A stretch of 64,000 nt of DNA from JBCBEX01 sp038528235 (GTDB lineage: Bacteria > Bacteroidota > Rhodothermia > Rhodothermales > Rubricoccaceae): contig JBCBEX010000002.1 in the NCBI GenBank assembly GCA_038528235.1, forward strand, positions 78,876-142,875, read 5' to 3'. The position numbers were made by a program, and so were the translations under genes. The notes under the pieces were generated by a model. It was not told the DNA's origin, did no database searches, and saw only the letters and a program-made list of their open reading frames with translations. This document shows, piece after piece, positions 24,105-33,558 of this stretch (position 1 is the stretch's first letter; each line of letters starts with the position of its first letter).

Positions 24105-24830
24105 ATGGAATCACCCCAGCCCACGCCCTTCCGCGCCCAACGCCCCATGACCCCTCGTGACCAGGAGAACTGGACGCGCTCGCAGAACCGAGACTCGTGG
24201 CTCGTCTTCCGCATCATGAGCGAGTTTGTGGAGGGCTTCTCGACCCTTGCCGAGACCGGCCCGAGCGTGACCGTCTTCGGTTCGGCGCGGACCAAGGAAG
24301 GCCAGCCGTACTACGAGATGGCACGGGCGCTCGGGCGCGAACTGGCCAGCGAGGGCTACGCGACCGTCACAGGAGGCGGGCCGGGCATCATGGAGGCGGC
24401 CAACCGTGGCGCCCACGAAGCCGGGGGCGTGTCAGTGGGCCTCAACATCATCCTCCCGTTCGAGCAGGGGTCCAATCCTTACATCGACCACGACAAGACG
24501 CTCTCCTTCGACTTCTTCTTCGTACGCAAGACGCTCCTCGTGAAGTACGCCCAGGGCATCGTGGTGATGCCGGGAGGCTTCGGCACCATGGACGAGTTGT
24601 TCGAGGCACTCACGCTCATCCAGACGCACAAGGAGGCCCGCTTCCCGGTTATCCTGATGGGCGTGGACTATTGGTCGGGCCTCCTCGACTGGCTGCGCAC
24701 CCACATGCTCGGTGCGGGCAACATCTCGCCGAAGGACCTCGACCTGTTCACCCTGACGGACGATCCCGCCGAAGCTGTCGCCCGGATTGTTCAGTTTTGC
24801 CAGGCCGAGGGCGTCGCCCCCAATTTTTAA
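24105..24830 (+). CDS. LOG-family protein (TIGR00730 type)
   Basis: A 241-residue Rossmann-fold protein. It carries the family motifs GGGPGIMEAANRGAHEAGG (phosphate/nucleotide binding) and PGGFGTMDELFE (the PGGxGTxxE signature). LOG proteins are nucleotide 5'-monophosphate phosphoribohydrolases; annotated lysine decarboxylases of this group are misnamed. The N-terminal extension (residues 1-40, RSQNRDSWLVFRIMSEFVEG) matches the longer bacterial LOG subgroup. The ATG at 24105 is set by this extension. Stand-alone gene after a terminator. Confidence 0.9.
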   Translation: MESPQPTPFRAQRPMTPRDQENWTRSQNRDSWLVFRIMSEFVEGFSTLAETGPSVTVFGSARTKEGQPYYEMARALGRELASEGYATVTGGGPGIMEAANRGAHEAGGVSVGLNIILPFEQGSNPYIDHDKTLSFDFFFVRKTLLVKYAQGIVVMPGGFGTMDELFEALTLIQTHKEARFPVILMGVDYWSGLLDWLRTHMLGAGNISPKDLDLFTLTDDPAEAVARIVQFCQAEGVAPNF

Positions 24831-24991
24831 GGGCCGCATCGGTTCTTTGTGCAACCTTCATCCGACCTCGGTGTCTTTTTGGTTGGTTGCACGAATACGT
24901 CCCGTTGGCCCGTTCAGAACCCGGAGTGCGTGTTACCTCGCTGCCCCGCATCGCGTCTTAGGGCACCGGGGTACCCCCTTTCCCCCTGACG

Positions 24992-25007
24992 TGGCACATC
25001 GTTGGCC
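24992..25007 (+). promoter_or_regulatory. Candidate sigma-54 (-24/-12) promoter
   Basis: TGGCAC-N5-TGGCC: matches the TGGCAC-N5-TTGCW consensus at all positions but two, with the essential GG and GC at exact spacing. It lies about 70 bp before the start of the secreted TPR gene at 25078, giving a leader of about 60 nt. A sigma-54 activator is encoded at 17189-18733. A chance match in GC-rich sequence is possible. Confidence 0.4.
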
Positions 25008-25077
25008 GGATCCCTGCCCGGTGCGCTCCGTTTGACCACCGCTTCTCACTCCAGATCGCTAACAAATAGCTCCTTAC

Positions 25078-26097
25078 ATGTCCCGACTAGCTCTCCTGCT
25101 CCTGTTCGCTCTCGTCGCTGTGCCTGCCGTTGCGCAGTCCACGGAGGAGACCCCCATGGCCGACGCGGCCGAGATGACGGAGTCCGCTGAGATGGCCGAT
25201 GAGGCCGCCCCTGCCGAGGGTGCCGCCGACGCACGCACGGCCTACACCCAGAAGCTCGAAGAGGCGCAAGCCGCCGCTGAAGCGGACACGGCCGAAGGCT
25301 ACCTCCAAGCCGCCAGCCTCTACCTGGAAGCGCGTGACATCGCGGCGGAGTCGGGCGACGACGAACTCGTTCCCTTCGCAGCTTCCGCCACGGAGAGCGC
25401 GGTGGCCTCCTACAAGAGCGCCGGTGATGCCTACAAGGCCGCCGCCGAGGCCGCTGGCGAGGACGAGGCCGCCGCAGCCACGGCCTACATGAGCGCTGCC
25501 GAGCAGTTCGTCCTAGCCGCCGACCTCACGTCAGGGCTGGACAACGCCGGCAACGAGGCAACCCTCCGCTACTTCGCCGGCGACGCCTACGCCGACGGGG
25601 GCGACTTCGAGAACGGCATGGCCCAGCTCAACACGGCCATCGAGCTCGCGCCGGAGGAGTACAACTTCCAGCTCGTCCGTGCCCAGGTGATGATGAAGTC
25701 GGGCGACATGGAAGGCGCGCAGACCTCGCTCACCGAACTCATCGCCACGACCGAGGCGGCTGGCGAGTCGAGCGTGAACAGCATGGCGGGCCAGATGCTC
25801 GGCATGACCTACCTCCGCGCGGCCAATGCGCAGATCAAAGACAAGGACTACAGCGCAGGCATCGCCACCCTCGACGAGGCGGCTCCGCTGCTCGGCGAGG
25901 ACAACGAGACGCTCAACAAGCTCTACGCTGGCGCCTACTACCGGCTCGGCGCGGCCCAGGTGCAGAGCGAGAGCTTCGGCCCCGCCCAGTCGAACCTGGA
26001 GCAGGCCCTCGCCTACGCCCGCCGCGCGGGGATGGACCGCATCGTCGGTGCAGCCCAGCAGCAGCTCGACTACATCGCCGAGGTCTCGGGCAACTAA
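25078..26097 (+). CDS. Secreted TPR-like repeat protein
   Basis: A 339-residue protein with a Sec signal peptide (LALLLLFALVAVPAVAQ), an acidic low-complexity stretch (about 22-50), and then helical repeats of TPR type (e.g. RYFAGDAYADGGDFENGMAQLNTAI, YYRLGAAQVQSESFGPAQSNLEQAL). No catalytic motif. Probably a periplasmic scaffold. It is monocistronic: a candidate sigma-54 promoter is upstream and a strong terminator downstream. Confidence 0.85.
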   Translation: MSRLALLLLFALVAVPAVAQSTEETPMADAAEMTESAEMADEAAPAEGAADARTAYTQKLEEAQAAAEADTAEGYLQAASLYLEARDIAAESGDDELVPFAASATESAVASYKSAGDAYKAAAEAAGEDEAAAATAYMSAAEQFVLAADLTSGLDNAGNEATLRYFAGDAYADGGDFENGMAQLNTAIELAPEEYNFQLVRAQVMMKSGDMEGAQTSLTELIATTEAAGESSVNSMAGQMLGMTYLRAANAQIKDKDYSAGIATLDEAAPLLGEDNETLNKLYAGAYYRLGAAQVQSESFGPAQSNLEQALAYARRAGMDRIVGAAQQQLDYIAEVSGN

Positions 26098-26142
26098 GCC
26101 CCGACGCTTAAGCCCCGACGCTGACGCGACCCGCTGAAACGC

Positions 26143-26183
26143 GAAACCGCCGCCTCGGTATGTCCGAGGCGGCGGTTTCTTTA
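26143..26183 (+). terminator. Rho-independent terminator, long perfect stem
   Basis: A 16-bp perfect stem (GAAACCGCCGCCTCGG with its complement) around a TATGT loop, followed by a short T-run. It ends the TPR gene transcript. Confidence 0.85.
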
Positions 26184-26236
26184 TGCCCGTGCCCACGGCA
26201 GTGGGCGGCCGGCGGAAGGCCGTGAGGCGATTGCTC

Positions 26237-26383
26237 CTACACCGTGTGGCGGCTCCCCATCCAGATCACGGCAACGAGGAAGAGCACCGCAAGCAGCACG
26301 CTCGCGATGGGCAGCCATTCAAGACCGGTGCCCGTCGGGTAGGGCGGGTCTTTGAGGAGAAGGAGCACAGAAAGCAGCATCAT
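26237..26383 (-). CDS. Small single-pass membrane protein
   Basis: A 48-residue peptide with a hydrophobic segment near the N-terminus and a second, longer one (WLPIASVLLAVLFLVAVIWM) near the C-terminus. No recognised family. It is between a terminator and a lipoprotein gene. The frame could start as far as 26428, but the tandem ATG at 26383/26380 is more natural. Confidence 0.45.
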   Translation of the reverse strand: MMLLSVLLLLKDPPYPTGTGLEWLPIASVLLAVLFLVAVIWMGSRHTV

Positions 26384-26546
26384 GGAATGGTCAGGCTGAG
26401 GTGAGGCGAGGGCGGACAGCGCGAACATAGCCCATGCCTAGGAATCGGTTCCGATCCGGTCCGCGCATCGCCTCCTCCACGGCGAAGGTAGAAAGACGGA
26501 TGCGCCTCCGCCGGCCCAAGCCCCTTAGCTGTAGCCGTTGCAAAAA

Positions 26547-27302
26547 CTACCGGGTCGTGACATTATCAATGTCGATAGCAGCATCGGAAATCAGCACGAG
26601 GCGTTGAAACTTCAAGAGCTGAGAAGCGCGGTAGCCGAACCCTTGATCGGTCGCGTTGAATGGCGCAATCCCCGGAGTCGGATCGGTGAAGTTAGACCCT
26701 CCGAGAATGGGCTGGCCCAGACCGTCCTGGTTGTAGTCGTACCGCTTACTGTAGACGACATCACCGTTTTTCGTGAACCGCGAGTAGTGGACGGACGAAG
26801 GTCTCTGCACGGAAATGGCGCGCGCCTCGTACCTGCCTCGTCCCATTTCCTCCACGTCGTTGAAGTGCGTCTTTGCGCCGTCTAGGAGATACTGGGTCTC
26901 AACGTTCCAGATGTGCGCATAGGGGTGCTTCTTGGGAATAAACCGGAACGTGACCGGCCTTTGCGGCCTGTACGTCACGACCATGGCGAAGTTATCCGCT
27001 GTCTCGAAGCAAGCATGGACCTTTCCTTGAGACCCCAATTCCCCCAGTGTGAAGTAGACATTCAACTCCTCTAGTTCGCCGAGATTGAACTCGAGGCTGG
27101 GATCAGTGGGATCTGGACAACCGTCCAGTTGAGGGTTAGTAACAACCCCTCCCTCGCTGGCATCAGCAAACGGAGACGAGCTGACATCTGGCGAGGGCGT
27201 CTGGGCTGTATCACAGGCAGCGAGTACGAAGACGGCGGCTAGAAGTAGGGCTCCAGTGGTACCCAAACTGAGAGCGCGAGAGAAGATGGTGGACTGCATC
27301 AT
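26547..27302 (-). CDS. Hypothetical lipoprotein
   Basis: A 251-residue lipoprotein with signal peptide and lipobox LAAC (Cys30). The mature part is beta-rich (FRFIPKKHPYAHIWNVETQYLL; VHYSRFTKNGDVVYSKRYDYNQDG), with no domain I recognise. The gene is visibly less GC-rich than its neighbours, with more A/T-ending codons, which may indicate recent acquisition. It lies just downstream of the NarL-type regulator on the same strand, so it may be a target or an unrelated cargo gene. Confidence 0.75.
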   Translation of the reverse strand: MMQSTIFSRALSLGTTGALLLAAVFVLAACDTAQTPSPDVSSSPFADASEGGVVTNPQLDGCPDPTDPSLEFNLGELEELNVYFTLGELGSQGKVHACFETADNFAMVVTYRPQRPVTFRFIPKKHPYAHIWNVETQYLLDGAKTHFNDVEEMGRGRYEARAISVQRPSSVHYSRFTKNGDVVYSKRYDYNQDGLGQPILGGSNFTDPTPGIAPFNATDQGFGYRASQLLKFQRLVLISDAAIDIDNVTTR

Positions 27303-27356
27303 GGGTGGGGTTAGGTGAGATGAGGGCGCACGCGAGAGCCGGCTCGAAGACCATAC

Positions 27357-28013
27357 TCATGTGACGCCGTGTTGCCAGGCCCAGGCGACCGCCTCGCGGC
27401 TGGTGCTGACCCCGAGCTTGGCGTAGATGTTGGACACGTGGTTTCGGACCGTGTTGACCGCGATGAAGAGGGCTTCGGCGATGCCTTCGTTGGAGTGGCC
27501 GTGGGCCATCATGCGGAGCACCGACTCCTCGCGGGCGCTGAGGCCGCTGTCCTCCTCAGCTGGAATTGGCGTGACGAACCACCGACTCTCGCCGCGTGCG
27601 ACCGCCTTGATCGCTTCGACGACGAGAGACGGGGCCTTGTCCTTCGTGAGATAGCCAGAGGCCCCTGTCTGCAGCAGCCGTGTCACGTAGGCGGCACTGT
27701 CATACGCCGAATAGGCCAGGACGCGGGTGACCAGATTCTGCTCTGCGATCCGTTCGGCGACCTCGTAGCCCGGCACCGACGGGAGTTCCATGTCAAGCAG
27801 CAACACGTCCGGCTCCAGCCGCTCGACCAAGCGCAGGGCGATGGCGCCGTCCCCAGCTTCGCCGACCACGTTGAGGCCAGGATCCGCGTCAATCACGCGG
27901 CGAAGCCCCTGGCGCAAAATCGGGTGATCGTCCACGACAATCACGGAGATGGGAGCAAAGACACTTGCGAGGCCTCCCGTCGGAGACTGCATGCCAGAGG
28001 AAGAAGCGGTCAT
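27357..28013 (-). CDS. NarL/LuxR-type response regulator
   Basis: A 218-residue regulator: receiver domain about 22-140 with Asp74 (LLLDMELPSVPG) and the conserved Lys in LTKDKAP, followed by a LuxR-type helix-turn-helix (about 155-215: LSAREESVLRMMAHGHSNEGIAEALFIAVNTVRNHVSNIYAKLGV). It follows the histidine kinase gene by 39 bp on the same strand and is its obvious partner. The first 20 residues are a low-complexity extension; a start at Met8 is also possible. Confidence 0.93.
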   Translation of the reverse strand: MTASSSGMQSPTGGLASVFAPISVIVVDDHPILRQGLRRVIDADPGLNVVGEAGDGAIALRLVERLEPDVLLLDMELPSVPGYEVAERIAEQNLVTRVLAYSAYDSAAYVTRLLQTGASGYLTKDKAPSLVVEAIKAVARGESRWFVTPIPAEEDSGLSAREESVLRMMAHGHSNEGIAEALFIAVNTVRNHVSNIYAKLGVSTSREAVAWAWQHGVT

Positions 28014-28052
28014 GGTCCTCGAGGTAAAACAGGTTCAGCAGGACGGGGGTGG

Positions 28053-29300
28053 TTAGCGGGAGGAAGCAGCCGGTGCCGTGGCCCGTGGCGGAGCAGCCGT
28101 AGAGCCACGCGGGGCAACAACGACGCGCTCGGGGATGCTGAACGTGACGCGCATGCCAGGATGTAGCCGCTCCCAGTCCACCATGCCGCCCAGCAGCGTT
28201 GCACGCTCGTGGATGCCCAGCAGGCCGAATCCTCCATCCTCTGAGCTTGCCATCAAACGGCCCGCCTGGGCCTCGAAGTCCAGCGCACTAGGGTCGAACC
28301 CGTCGCCGTCGTCTTCGATGACCAGACGGAGCATACCCCGTTCTTGCTGCATCCGGACCCGCACAGCGGTTGGCCGGCCGTGCTGCAGCGCGTTGGACAC
28401 GGCTTCCTGCGTGATGCGGAAGAGCGAGAGCCGCGCATCTTGCTGCAGTGCAGGCCATTCCTGCTCCACCTCCAACTCGATGTCGAGACCACCCTCCCGC
28501 TCGCGGAGGCGCTCGAACAGCCCCTCCAGGGCTGGCGCAATGCCAAACGGGGCGAGCGCAGGCGGCAACAGTCCCTCGCTGATGGCACGGAGTTCACGAA
28601 TCGTCTCGTTGACCTGAGCACCCATCGCGTGCTCAGGGCCTTCCGCTTGCAGCGATAGTTCCAAGGCGAGCGCATGCAAGTCTTGGACGGGGCCATCGTG
28701 TACCTCGCGTGCAATCCGTCGACGCTCGGCCTCCTGGCTCCGCTCCTGCAACAAGCGCGACTGGAGAAGCTGCAGCCGCCGCTTGCGCTCCCTGCGAAGG
28801 AGCAGACTGAGCGCTAGCACTCCCATGCCTAGCAGCCCCACAACGACGAGCAGAAGAAGCCCGGCCAGGGAAAACGACTGATCCAGCACGAGCCGAAGCC
28901 CTTCGCTGTCGACGCCCACCTCTAGCTCAGACCTCGAAATCGAGTCTGCTCGGACCAGGTCATCGTAGTGGCTCACCAGCGCGCGCAAGATGACCGGCTT
29001 GAACGAGATGGCCCCCGCCCCGCCCTCAACCAACTCAATCGAGACAAGGCTGTCGGGTACGAGTGTGTATGTGTAGATCAACAGCTCGCCGCTGTCCGCC
29101 TCGATGATCAACTCGCCCTCGACCCACCGATCTGACTCCTCGGCACTCTGGGCGTCTCCGGCGGGCGTCGGCGCAGGCTGCGCAAGGGAATCCGGAGAGG
29201 CCATCAGCAAAACGGCTCCCAGGGCAAGCACACGCCCCACGGCGCACATCCGGACCTTCAAGGTTCCAGGCAGGCAGCATCGAGGGGCAAGAGCACGCAT
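28053..29300 (-). CDS. NarX/DegS-type sensor histidine kinase
   Basis: A 415-residue membrane kinase: signal peptide (cleavage about residue 40), a periplasmic region of about 100 residues (SGELLIYTYTLVPDSLVSIEL), a transmembrane helix (146-168), a HisKA_3 dimerisation domain with His201 (RRIAREVHDGPVQDLHAL), and an HATPase domain (N-box ITQEAVSNALQHG, DDGDGFD, GGFGLLGIHERATLLGG). The ligand is unknown. The ATG at 29300 gives a long but plausible leader; Met18 is an alternative. It is divergent from the lipoprotein gene at 29572. Confidence 0.9.
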   Translation of the reverse strand: MRALAPRCCLPGTLKVRMCAVGRVLALGAVLLMASPDSLAQPAPTPAGDAQSAEESDRWVEGELIIEADSGELLIYTYTLVPDSLVSIELVEGGAGAISFKPVILRALVSHYDDLVRADSISRSELEVGVDSEGLRLVLDQSFSLAGLLLLVVVGLLGMGVLALSLLLRRERKRRLQLLQSRLLQERSQEAERRRIAREVHDGPVQDLHALALELSLQAEGPEHAMGAQVNETIRELRAISEGLLPPALAPFGIAPALEGLFERLREREGGLDIELEVEQEWPALQQDARLSLFRITQEAVSNALQHGRPTAVRVRMQQERGMLRLVIEDDGDGFDPSALDFEAQAGRLMASSEDGGFGLLGIHERATLLGGMVDWERLHPGMRVTFSIPERVVVAPRGSTAAPPRATAPAASSR

Positions 29301-29571
29301 GCACGTAGTGCGGTGGATTGGGTGAGGTCGCGCAAGGTATTCGATCGAAGAAGGCAAGAGATAGTCCTCCTGCACTAATCCGCGTCCACAAAGAGGTGCC
29401 CGCTCGTGTGACGAAGGCAGCATGCTCGTAGCCGCCGTTCCCCAGCGCTGACCTCGCAAGCGCGCTAGTCGAAATGGCGCGCCTGATCCACAGCAGAGGT
29501 CGGCCCGCTGTCCAATTTGGTCCCATCAGCGACAGCACGGTGCCGTCGCACTCGTCAACCCACACACTCCC

Positions 29572-30534
29572 ATGCACTACGCATCCTACTTACACCCTAC
29601 CCGCTGGGCGTCCTTGCTGGCTCTCACGTGTGTCCTACTGCTCTCGGCGTGCGACACCCTCGACGACACCGAAGGCGTCGCGGCAGCCCCGCAGGCGTTC
29701 TCCTCGGCGAGCGGCTCCGCCACCGACCACCGCATCACGTTCCAGACCCAAAAGGAATTTGAGGAGGTCTACGCCCTGCTTGCCGCGGGCGACGAGTCGG
29801 ACCTCAACGCCTACGAGAAAGAGCGCGGCTTCACGTCGATGCGCTCAGCCGAGGCGTCCGACGCCAACGCGACGAAAAAAGGCAACATGGCGCCCGAAGA
29901 CGCCTACGTCGGCGTCATCGAAGACCCAGTCCTTGCGACGCTCGTGAGCCCGCAGGGCCTCATCCAGATCGGCGAGGCGCTCTACAAGGTCGGGGAGGAA
30001 TACGTCTTCGAGGGCACCAAGTACGACGCGGAGTACTTCGCCTCGTCCGAGGAGAGCGACCTCAGGGAGACGAAGAACACATCGGCCTTCCGCATCATCC
30101 GCGAGACGCCCCACATCCCCGATCCGAACGGGCCCGGCCCGGAAATCCCCGAGCCCTCGGACCCGGACACCACCTCGGCACCCACGCCGCCGCCCGCTCC
30201 GAGCCGAGCCCATGCCCAGCTTGGCTCCCGCTATCGGCTCAACGGCCACTCCTTCATCACCGACTTCGGGTTCATCGCCATCGCTGGGGTCACGACGAGC
30301 GTGAAGAAGCGCGGCTGGTTCGGGATCTACTTCCCCGTGCGCGGCGACGTGCTCAGCCACACCGCCACGTTCGGCTCTACGACCGTGTCGAACACCTGCA
30401 CCCGAGCATTTGTGTGCTATTCCGTGGTGTCCGTCTCGATACCTGGTCCGCTCACTGGCACCCTCTCCACGACGCACAACGCGACGCATGCGGGTGACTC
30501 TGCAACCGTTCAGACCAGCGTGACCGTCGAGTAG
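29572..30534 (+). CDS. Hypothetical lipoprotein
   Basis: A 320-residue lipoprotein with lipobox LSAC (Cys27). The N-terminal half is acidic and helical (ITFQTQKEFEEVYALLAAG; LVSPQGLIQIGEALYKVGEEYVFE). A Pro-rich linker (about 180-212, PDPNGPGPEIPEPSDPDT) is followed by a small beta-rich C-terminal domain with two Cys (NTCTRAFVCYS). I do not recognise a named family. It is divergent from the NarX-type kinase across 271 bp and may be controlled by that system. Confidence 0.75.
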   Translation: MHYASYLHPTRWASLLALTCVLLLSACDTLDDTEGVAAAPQAFSSASGSATDHRITFQTQKEFEEVYALLAAGDESDLNAYEKERGFTSMRSAEASDANATKKGNMAPEDAYVGVIEDPVLATLVSPQGLIQIGEALYKVGEEYVFEGTKYDAEYFASSEESDLRETKNTSAFRIIRETPHIPDPNGPGPEIPEPSDPDTTSAPTPPPAPSRAHAQLGSRYRLNGHSFITDFGFIAIAGVTTSVKKRGWFGIYFPVRGDVLSHTATFGSTTVSNTCTRAFVCYSVVSVSIPGPLTGTLSTTHNATHAGDSATVQTSVTVE

Positions 30535-30559
30535 CGGCACGACCCATCCTCTACCCGCC

Positions 30560-30594
30560 CAGCGCCCCACTGCGATCACTGCGGTGGGGCGCTG
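30560..30594. terminator. Bidirectional terminator hairpin
   Basis: An 11-bp perfect stem (CAGCGCCCCAC/GTGGGGCGCTG) between convergent genes (lipoprotein plus, pullulanase minus). There is no T-run on either strand; position supports a terminator role. Confidence 0.5.
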
Positions 30595-30611
30595 GCGTGT
30601 ATCGGACGGGC

Positions 30612-33353
30612 CTACTGTGCGCGCACCCAGATCATGGCGGTGCGCTCTGGGACGGCGACTGCCTGCGCCTGCCCGCCGTCGAGCGGCGAGCCGAGCGTGC
30701 CGTCCGGGTTCACGCGCTGGCCGTCGCTGACGAGCATCCACGTCCCGTCGGCGAGGTCCACGCCAGGGAACGTCTGCGGGGCGTCGCTGCTGTTGACGAG
30801 CACGAGCACGCGGTCGTCCACGACGTAACCGAGCATCTGGGTGTGATCCGGGGCGAGGAAGCGGTAGTAGCCCTCAGGCTGCGGGTCACCCTTGCGGAAG
30901 ACGGCCCCGGCCTCGGACAGACGGAAGTCGATGAGGCCGCGCCAGAACGCGAGCATCGCGGCGTAGTCGCTCGCCGCGCCATCGGCTGGGGTCGCGCCGA
31001 CAGTCTCCCAATCGTATTGGTTGGCGGTGCGCAGGTTGTAGGTGTCGCCGCGCCCGTTGATGTAGACCGGCGTCATCGCCGTTTCGAGGACCTTCTGGCC
31101 GCCCATCTCGCTCTGGAGCGGGGCCGCGCCCTTCGAGCGGAGCATCTCCGAGCCGCCGTTGAGCACGATCGGTCCGAGCGAGGTGAAGAGCAGCGTCGCG
31201 GCGACGCGGTAGCGGTCCTCGTCCACGCCCGCGCGGCCGTCCCAGGCGTCGTCGCCGGTCTTGTTGCGCGCGTAGCGGTCGGGCAGCGCCCAGTTGTCGT
31301 GAATGTCGAGGTAGTTGATGCCCATGTTGGGTGTCGCCTCGTCGGGGAAGCGATTCGAGAGCGCGCGCATGGTCTGCTCGCGCACGGTCCCGTCGCCGCC
31401 CGCGAAGCCGCGGCTCTCGACGGCGGGCATCGGGTCGGAGGTCGGCCCCTTGAACGCGTTGCGGGCATCGTCCTGGAAGAAGGTGATCGGGCTATCGACC
31501 TTGTACCAGTCCCAATCCGGATTCGCCTCGAAGGCGGGGTCGTTGGAGCCGATCCATGGCTCGCCGTAGACGATCTTGTCGCGCCCGATGGCCTCGCGCA
31601 CGGCGCGCAGCGTCTGCTCGTCGGTCTGCCCCGCGAGGTCGATGCGGAAGCCGTCGACGCCGAACTCCTCGATGAAGTGGAGACACTGGTCGATGAGCCA
31701 GCGCTGCACCATCGGGCGGTCCTCCGACTTCACCTCGTTGCCGAAGACGCCGATGTGGTCGAAGGTGCCGAAGAGGTCGGGGAGGATGCGATAGTAGTAG
31801 AGCTTGTCGATGCCGTTGAAGTTGAGCACCTGCTGCGTGCCCTCCATGTTCTCGCCAGTGTGGTTGAACACGAAGTCGACGATGACGGCGATGCCTTCGT
31901 CGTGGAAGGCCTGGACGAGGTCGCGGAACTGCTCGCGCTCCGCGCCGGGCTCGGTGCCGCGCTGGCGGAAGCGGCTCTCGACGGCCATGTAGTGCGTGAT
32001 GCGGTAGCCCCACTGGTAGTTCTCGTCCGCGACGCCCTGCGCCTGCATGAACGGGTCGTCGGCGAAAGCGTCTTGCCACACGTCGTCGGGGTAGTGCAGG
32101 AATTCCTGCATCGGCATCAGGTGGACCACGTTAACGCCGAGGTCTTTGAGGTAGTCGAACCCGATGGGCTCCCCGCGCGAGTTGGTGAGGCCGGGCATCG
32201 TCATCGCGGGGATGGTGCCCTTGAGGTCGTCGGAGACGGGGAGGCGGTCGGTGAAGTCCTGGACGTGCACCTCGTAGGCGATCACGTCCTCCATCGCCGG
32301 GATGCCACCCGCGAGCGGCGTGGCGGGCTCGGTAGCGCGCCAGATGCGGGCGCGGCCCCAGCCGTCGTCGGAGACGCGGGCGTAGGGATCGGTGACGCGG
32401 ATGCCTTCCTGGTTGAAGAAGTGGTTGCCGGGATCGTCCGGCCCGACGACCTCGAAGTCGTAGTACGTCCCGTGGAGGTCGCCATCGAGCATGATTTCCC
32501 AGACGCCCTGGCTGTCGCGGGTGAGGGCGTGCGAAGCGGTCGCGTCGCCCGTGCGGTCGTCGTAGAGGTTGACGGTCACGCCGTCGGCACGCGGGGCGAA
32601 GAGGCGAATGTCGGTTTTAGAGCCATCGCCGTTCTCGTCCAGAGTGATCTCAGCGCCGAGCGGCTTCTCGGAGTACATCGTGCGCCAGAGCCCGTCGAAG
32701 TTGGCCCAGGCGCGGAGCACCTCGTCGCTGCCGGGCGCGCTGTACTCGACGAAGTAGATGCGGTTGAGCGCAAGGTCCTCGGCAGGCACGACGAGGAACT
32801 CATCGGCCTGGTTCGGCAGCACCGCTGCCACGGGTGTCTCGTTGCCCTGCGCGTCGAGGATGCGGTAGCGCAGCGGGCGCGTGGACGTGCGGAGGCTATC
32901 GCCTGCGAGCTTCACCCAGACGGCGCGCTCGCCGCGTAGCTCAGCGCGCATGCTTGACGGCGTGACATCGTGGAGGAAGATGAAGTTGCCGCCCTCGGCG
33001 TTGGGCGCCCCGCCCGGCGGGTCGAGCCAGACGCCGTCGTTGACGCGGAATTTGAACGGCGTGGCGGGCTTCAGAAAGCCGTAGCGCGGGTTGTAGATCG
33101 AGAGCGCCCAGACGCCGCTCTCCGTCGGGCGAAGCTGCCGTGTCGGATCGTCCATGGCCGTGTCCCAGCCTACGAGCGCGCCCGTCACCACGACCCGCTC
33201 CGGCACCGCATTGAGGCCATAGTGCCCAGGTTCGAACAAAAACACCGTCGAGTCGCCCCGGATCGCGTAGCCCTGGAGGCGTTCGGCGTCGGAGAAGTCT
33301 TGGGCGAACGCGGCGGGCATGGCGAAGCAGAGGAATAGGAGGAGACGGCGCAT
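30612..33353 (-). CDS. pulA: Type I pullulanase (GH13, secreted)
   Basis: A 913-residue secreted alpha-glucan debranching enzyme with a Sec signal peptide. N-terminal carbohydrate-binding/pullulanase modules (about 20-330) precede the GH13 barrel. The catalytic triad is visible: nucleophile Asp572 (DGFRIDLAG), acid/base Glu598 (VYGEPW) and Asp686 (DIHDN). The pullulanase hallmark NYQWGYRITHY is present. The C-terminal beta-sandwich is at about 800-913. It hydrolyses alpha-1,6 bonds in pullulan or glycogen. No other starch genes are adjacent. The signal peptide (MRRLLLFLCFAMPAAFAQ) sets the start. Confidence 0.92.
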   Translation of the reverse strand: MRRLLLFLCFAMPAAFAQDFSDAERLQGYAIRGDSTVFLFEPGHYGLNAVPERVVVTGALVGWDTAMDDPTRQLRPTESGVWALSIYNPRYGFLKPATPFKFRVNDGVWLDPPGGAPNAEGGNFIFLHDVTPSSMRAELRGERAVWVKLAGDSLRTSTRPLRYRILDAQGNETPVAAVLPNQADEFLVVPAEDLALNRIYFVEYSAPGSDEVLRAWANFDGLWRTMYSEKPLGAEITLDENGDGSKTDIRLFAPRADGVTVNLYDDRTGDATASHALTRDSQGVWEIMLDGDLHGTYYDFEVVGPDDPGNHFFNQEGIRVTDPYARVSDDGWGRARIWRATEPATPLAGGIPAMEDVIAYEVHVQDFTDRLPVSDDLKGTIPAMTMPGLTNSRGEPIGFDYLKDLGVNVVHLMPMQEFLHYPDDVWQDAFADDPFMQAQGVADENYQWGYRITHYMAVESRFRQRGTEPGAEREQFRDLVQAFHDEGIAVIVDFVFNHTGENMEGTQQVLNFNGIDKLYYYRILPDLFGTFDHIGVFGNEVKSEDRPMVQRWLIDQCLHFIEEFGVDGFRIDLAGQTDEQTLRAVREAIGRDKIVYGEPWIGSNDPAFEANPDWDWYKVDSPITFFQDDARNAFKGPTSDPMPAVESRGFAGGDGTVREQTMRALSNRFPDEATPNMGINYLDIHDNWALPDRYARNKTGDDAWDGRAGVDEDRYRVAATLLFTSLGPIVLNGGSEMLRSKGAAPLQSEMGGQKVLETAMTPVYINGRGDTYNLRTANQYDWETVGATPADGAASDYAAMLAFWRGLIDFRLSEAGAVFRKGDPQPEGYYRFLAPDHTQMLGYVVDDRVLVLVNSSDAPQTFPGVDLADGTWMLVSDGQRVNPDGTLGSPLDGGQAQAVAVPERTAMIWVRAQ

Positions 33354-33558
33354 AGGAGAAGCGGCTTGGAAAAGGACGCGGGAAGATAGGCTGAGGGGCG
33401 TATTTAGGTGCGTGAGGGCACGCGTGTGTCATTCAGGCCCAACTCGGCTCGCAGGGCCTCCACGAGGTCCTCCCAACTCTTCACGGCGCTTTGGTTGCGA
33501 AGCAGCCCGACGCCGCTGCATTTTTCGGCGTCTGTCGTCTCCTACACGTCTCCGCGCT

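Noticed and set aside
24849..24892. Inverted repeat GTGCAACC/GGTTGCAC after the LOG gene
   Set aside because: Widely spaced arms and weak T-run; could be a poor terminator but not strong enough to call.
30597..32939. Long open frame on the plus strand, about 780 codons
   Set aside because: It lies antisense to the pullulanase gene and its composition (Val, Ala, Arg, His-rich) is the usual shadow of high-GC codon bias; no domain is seen.
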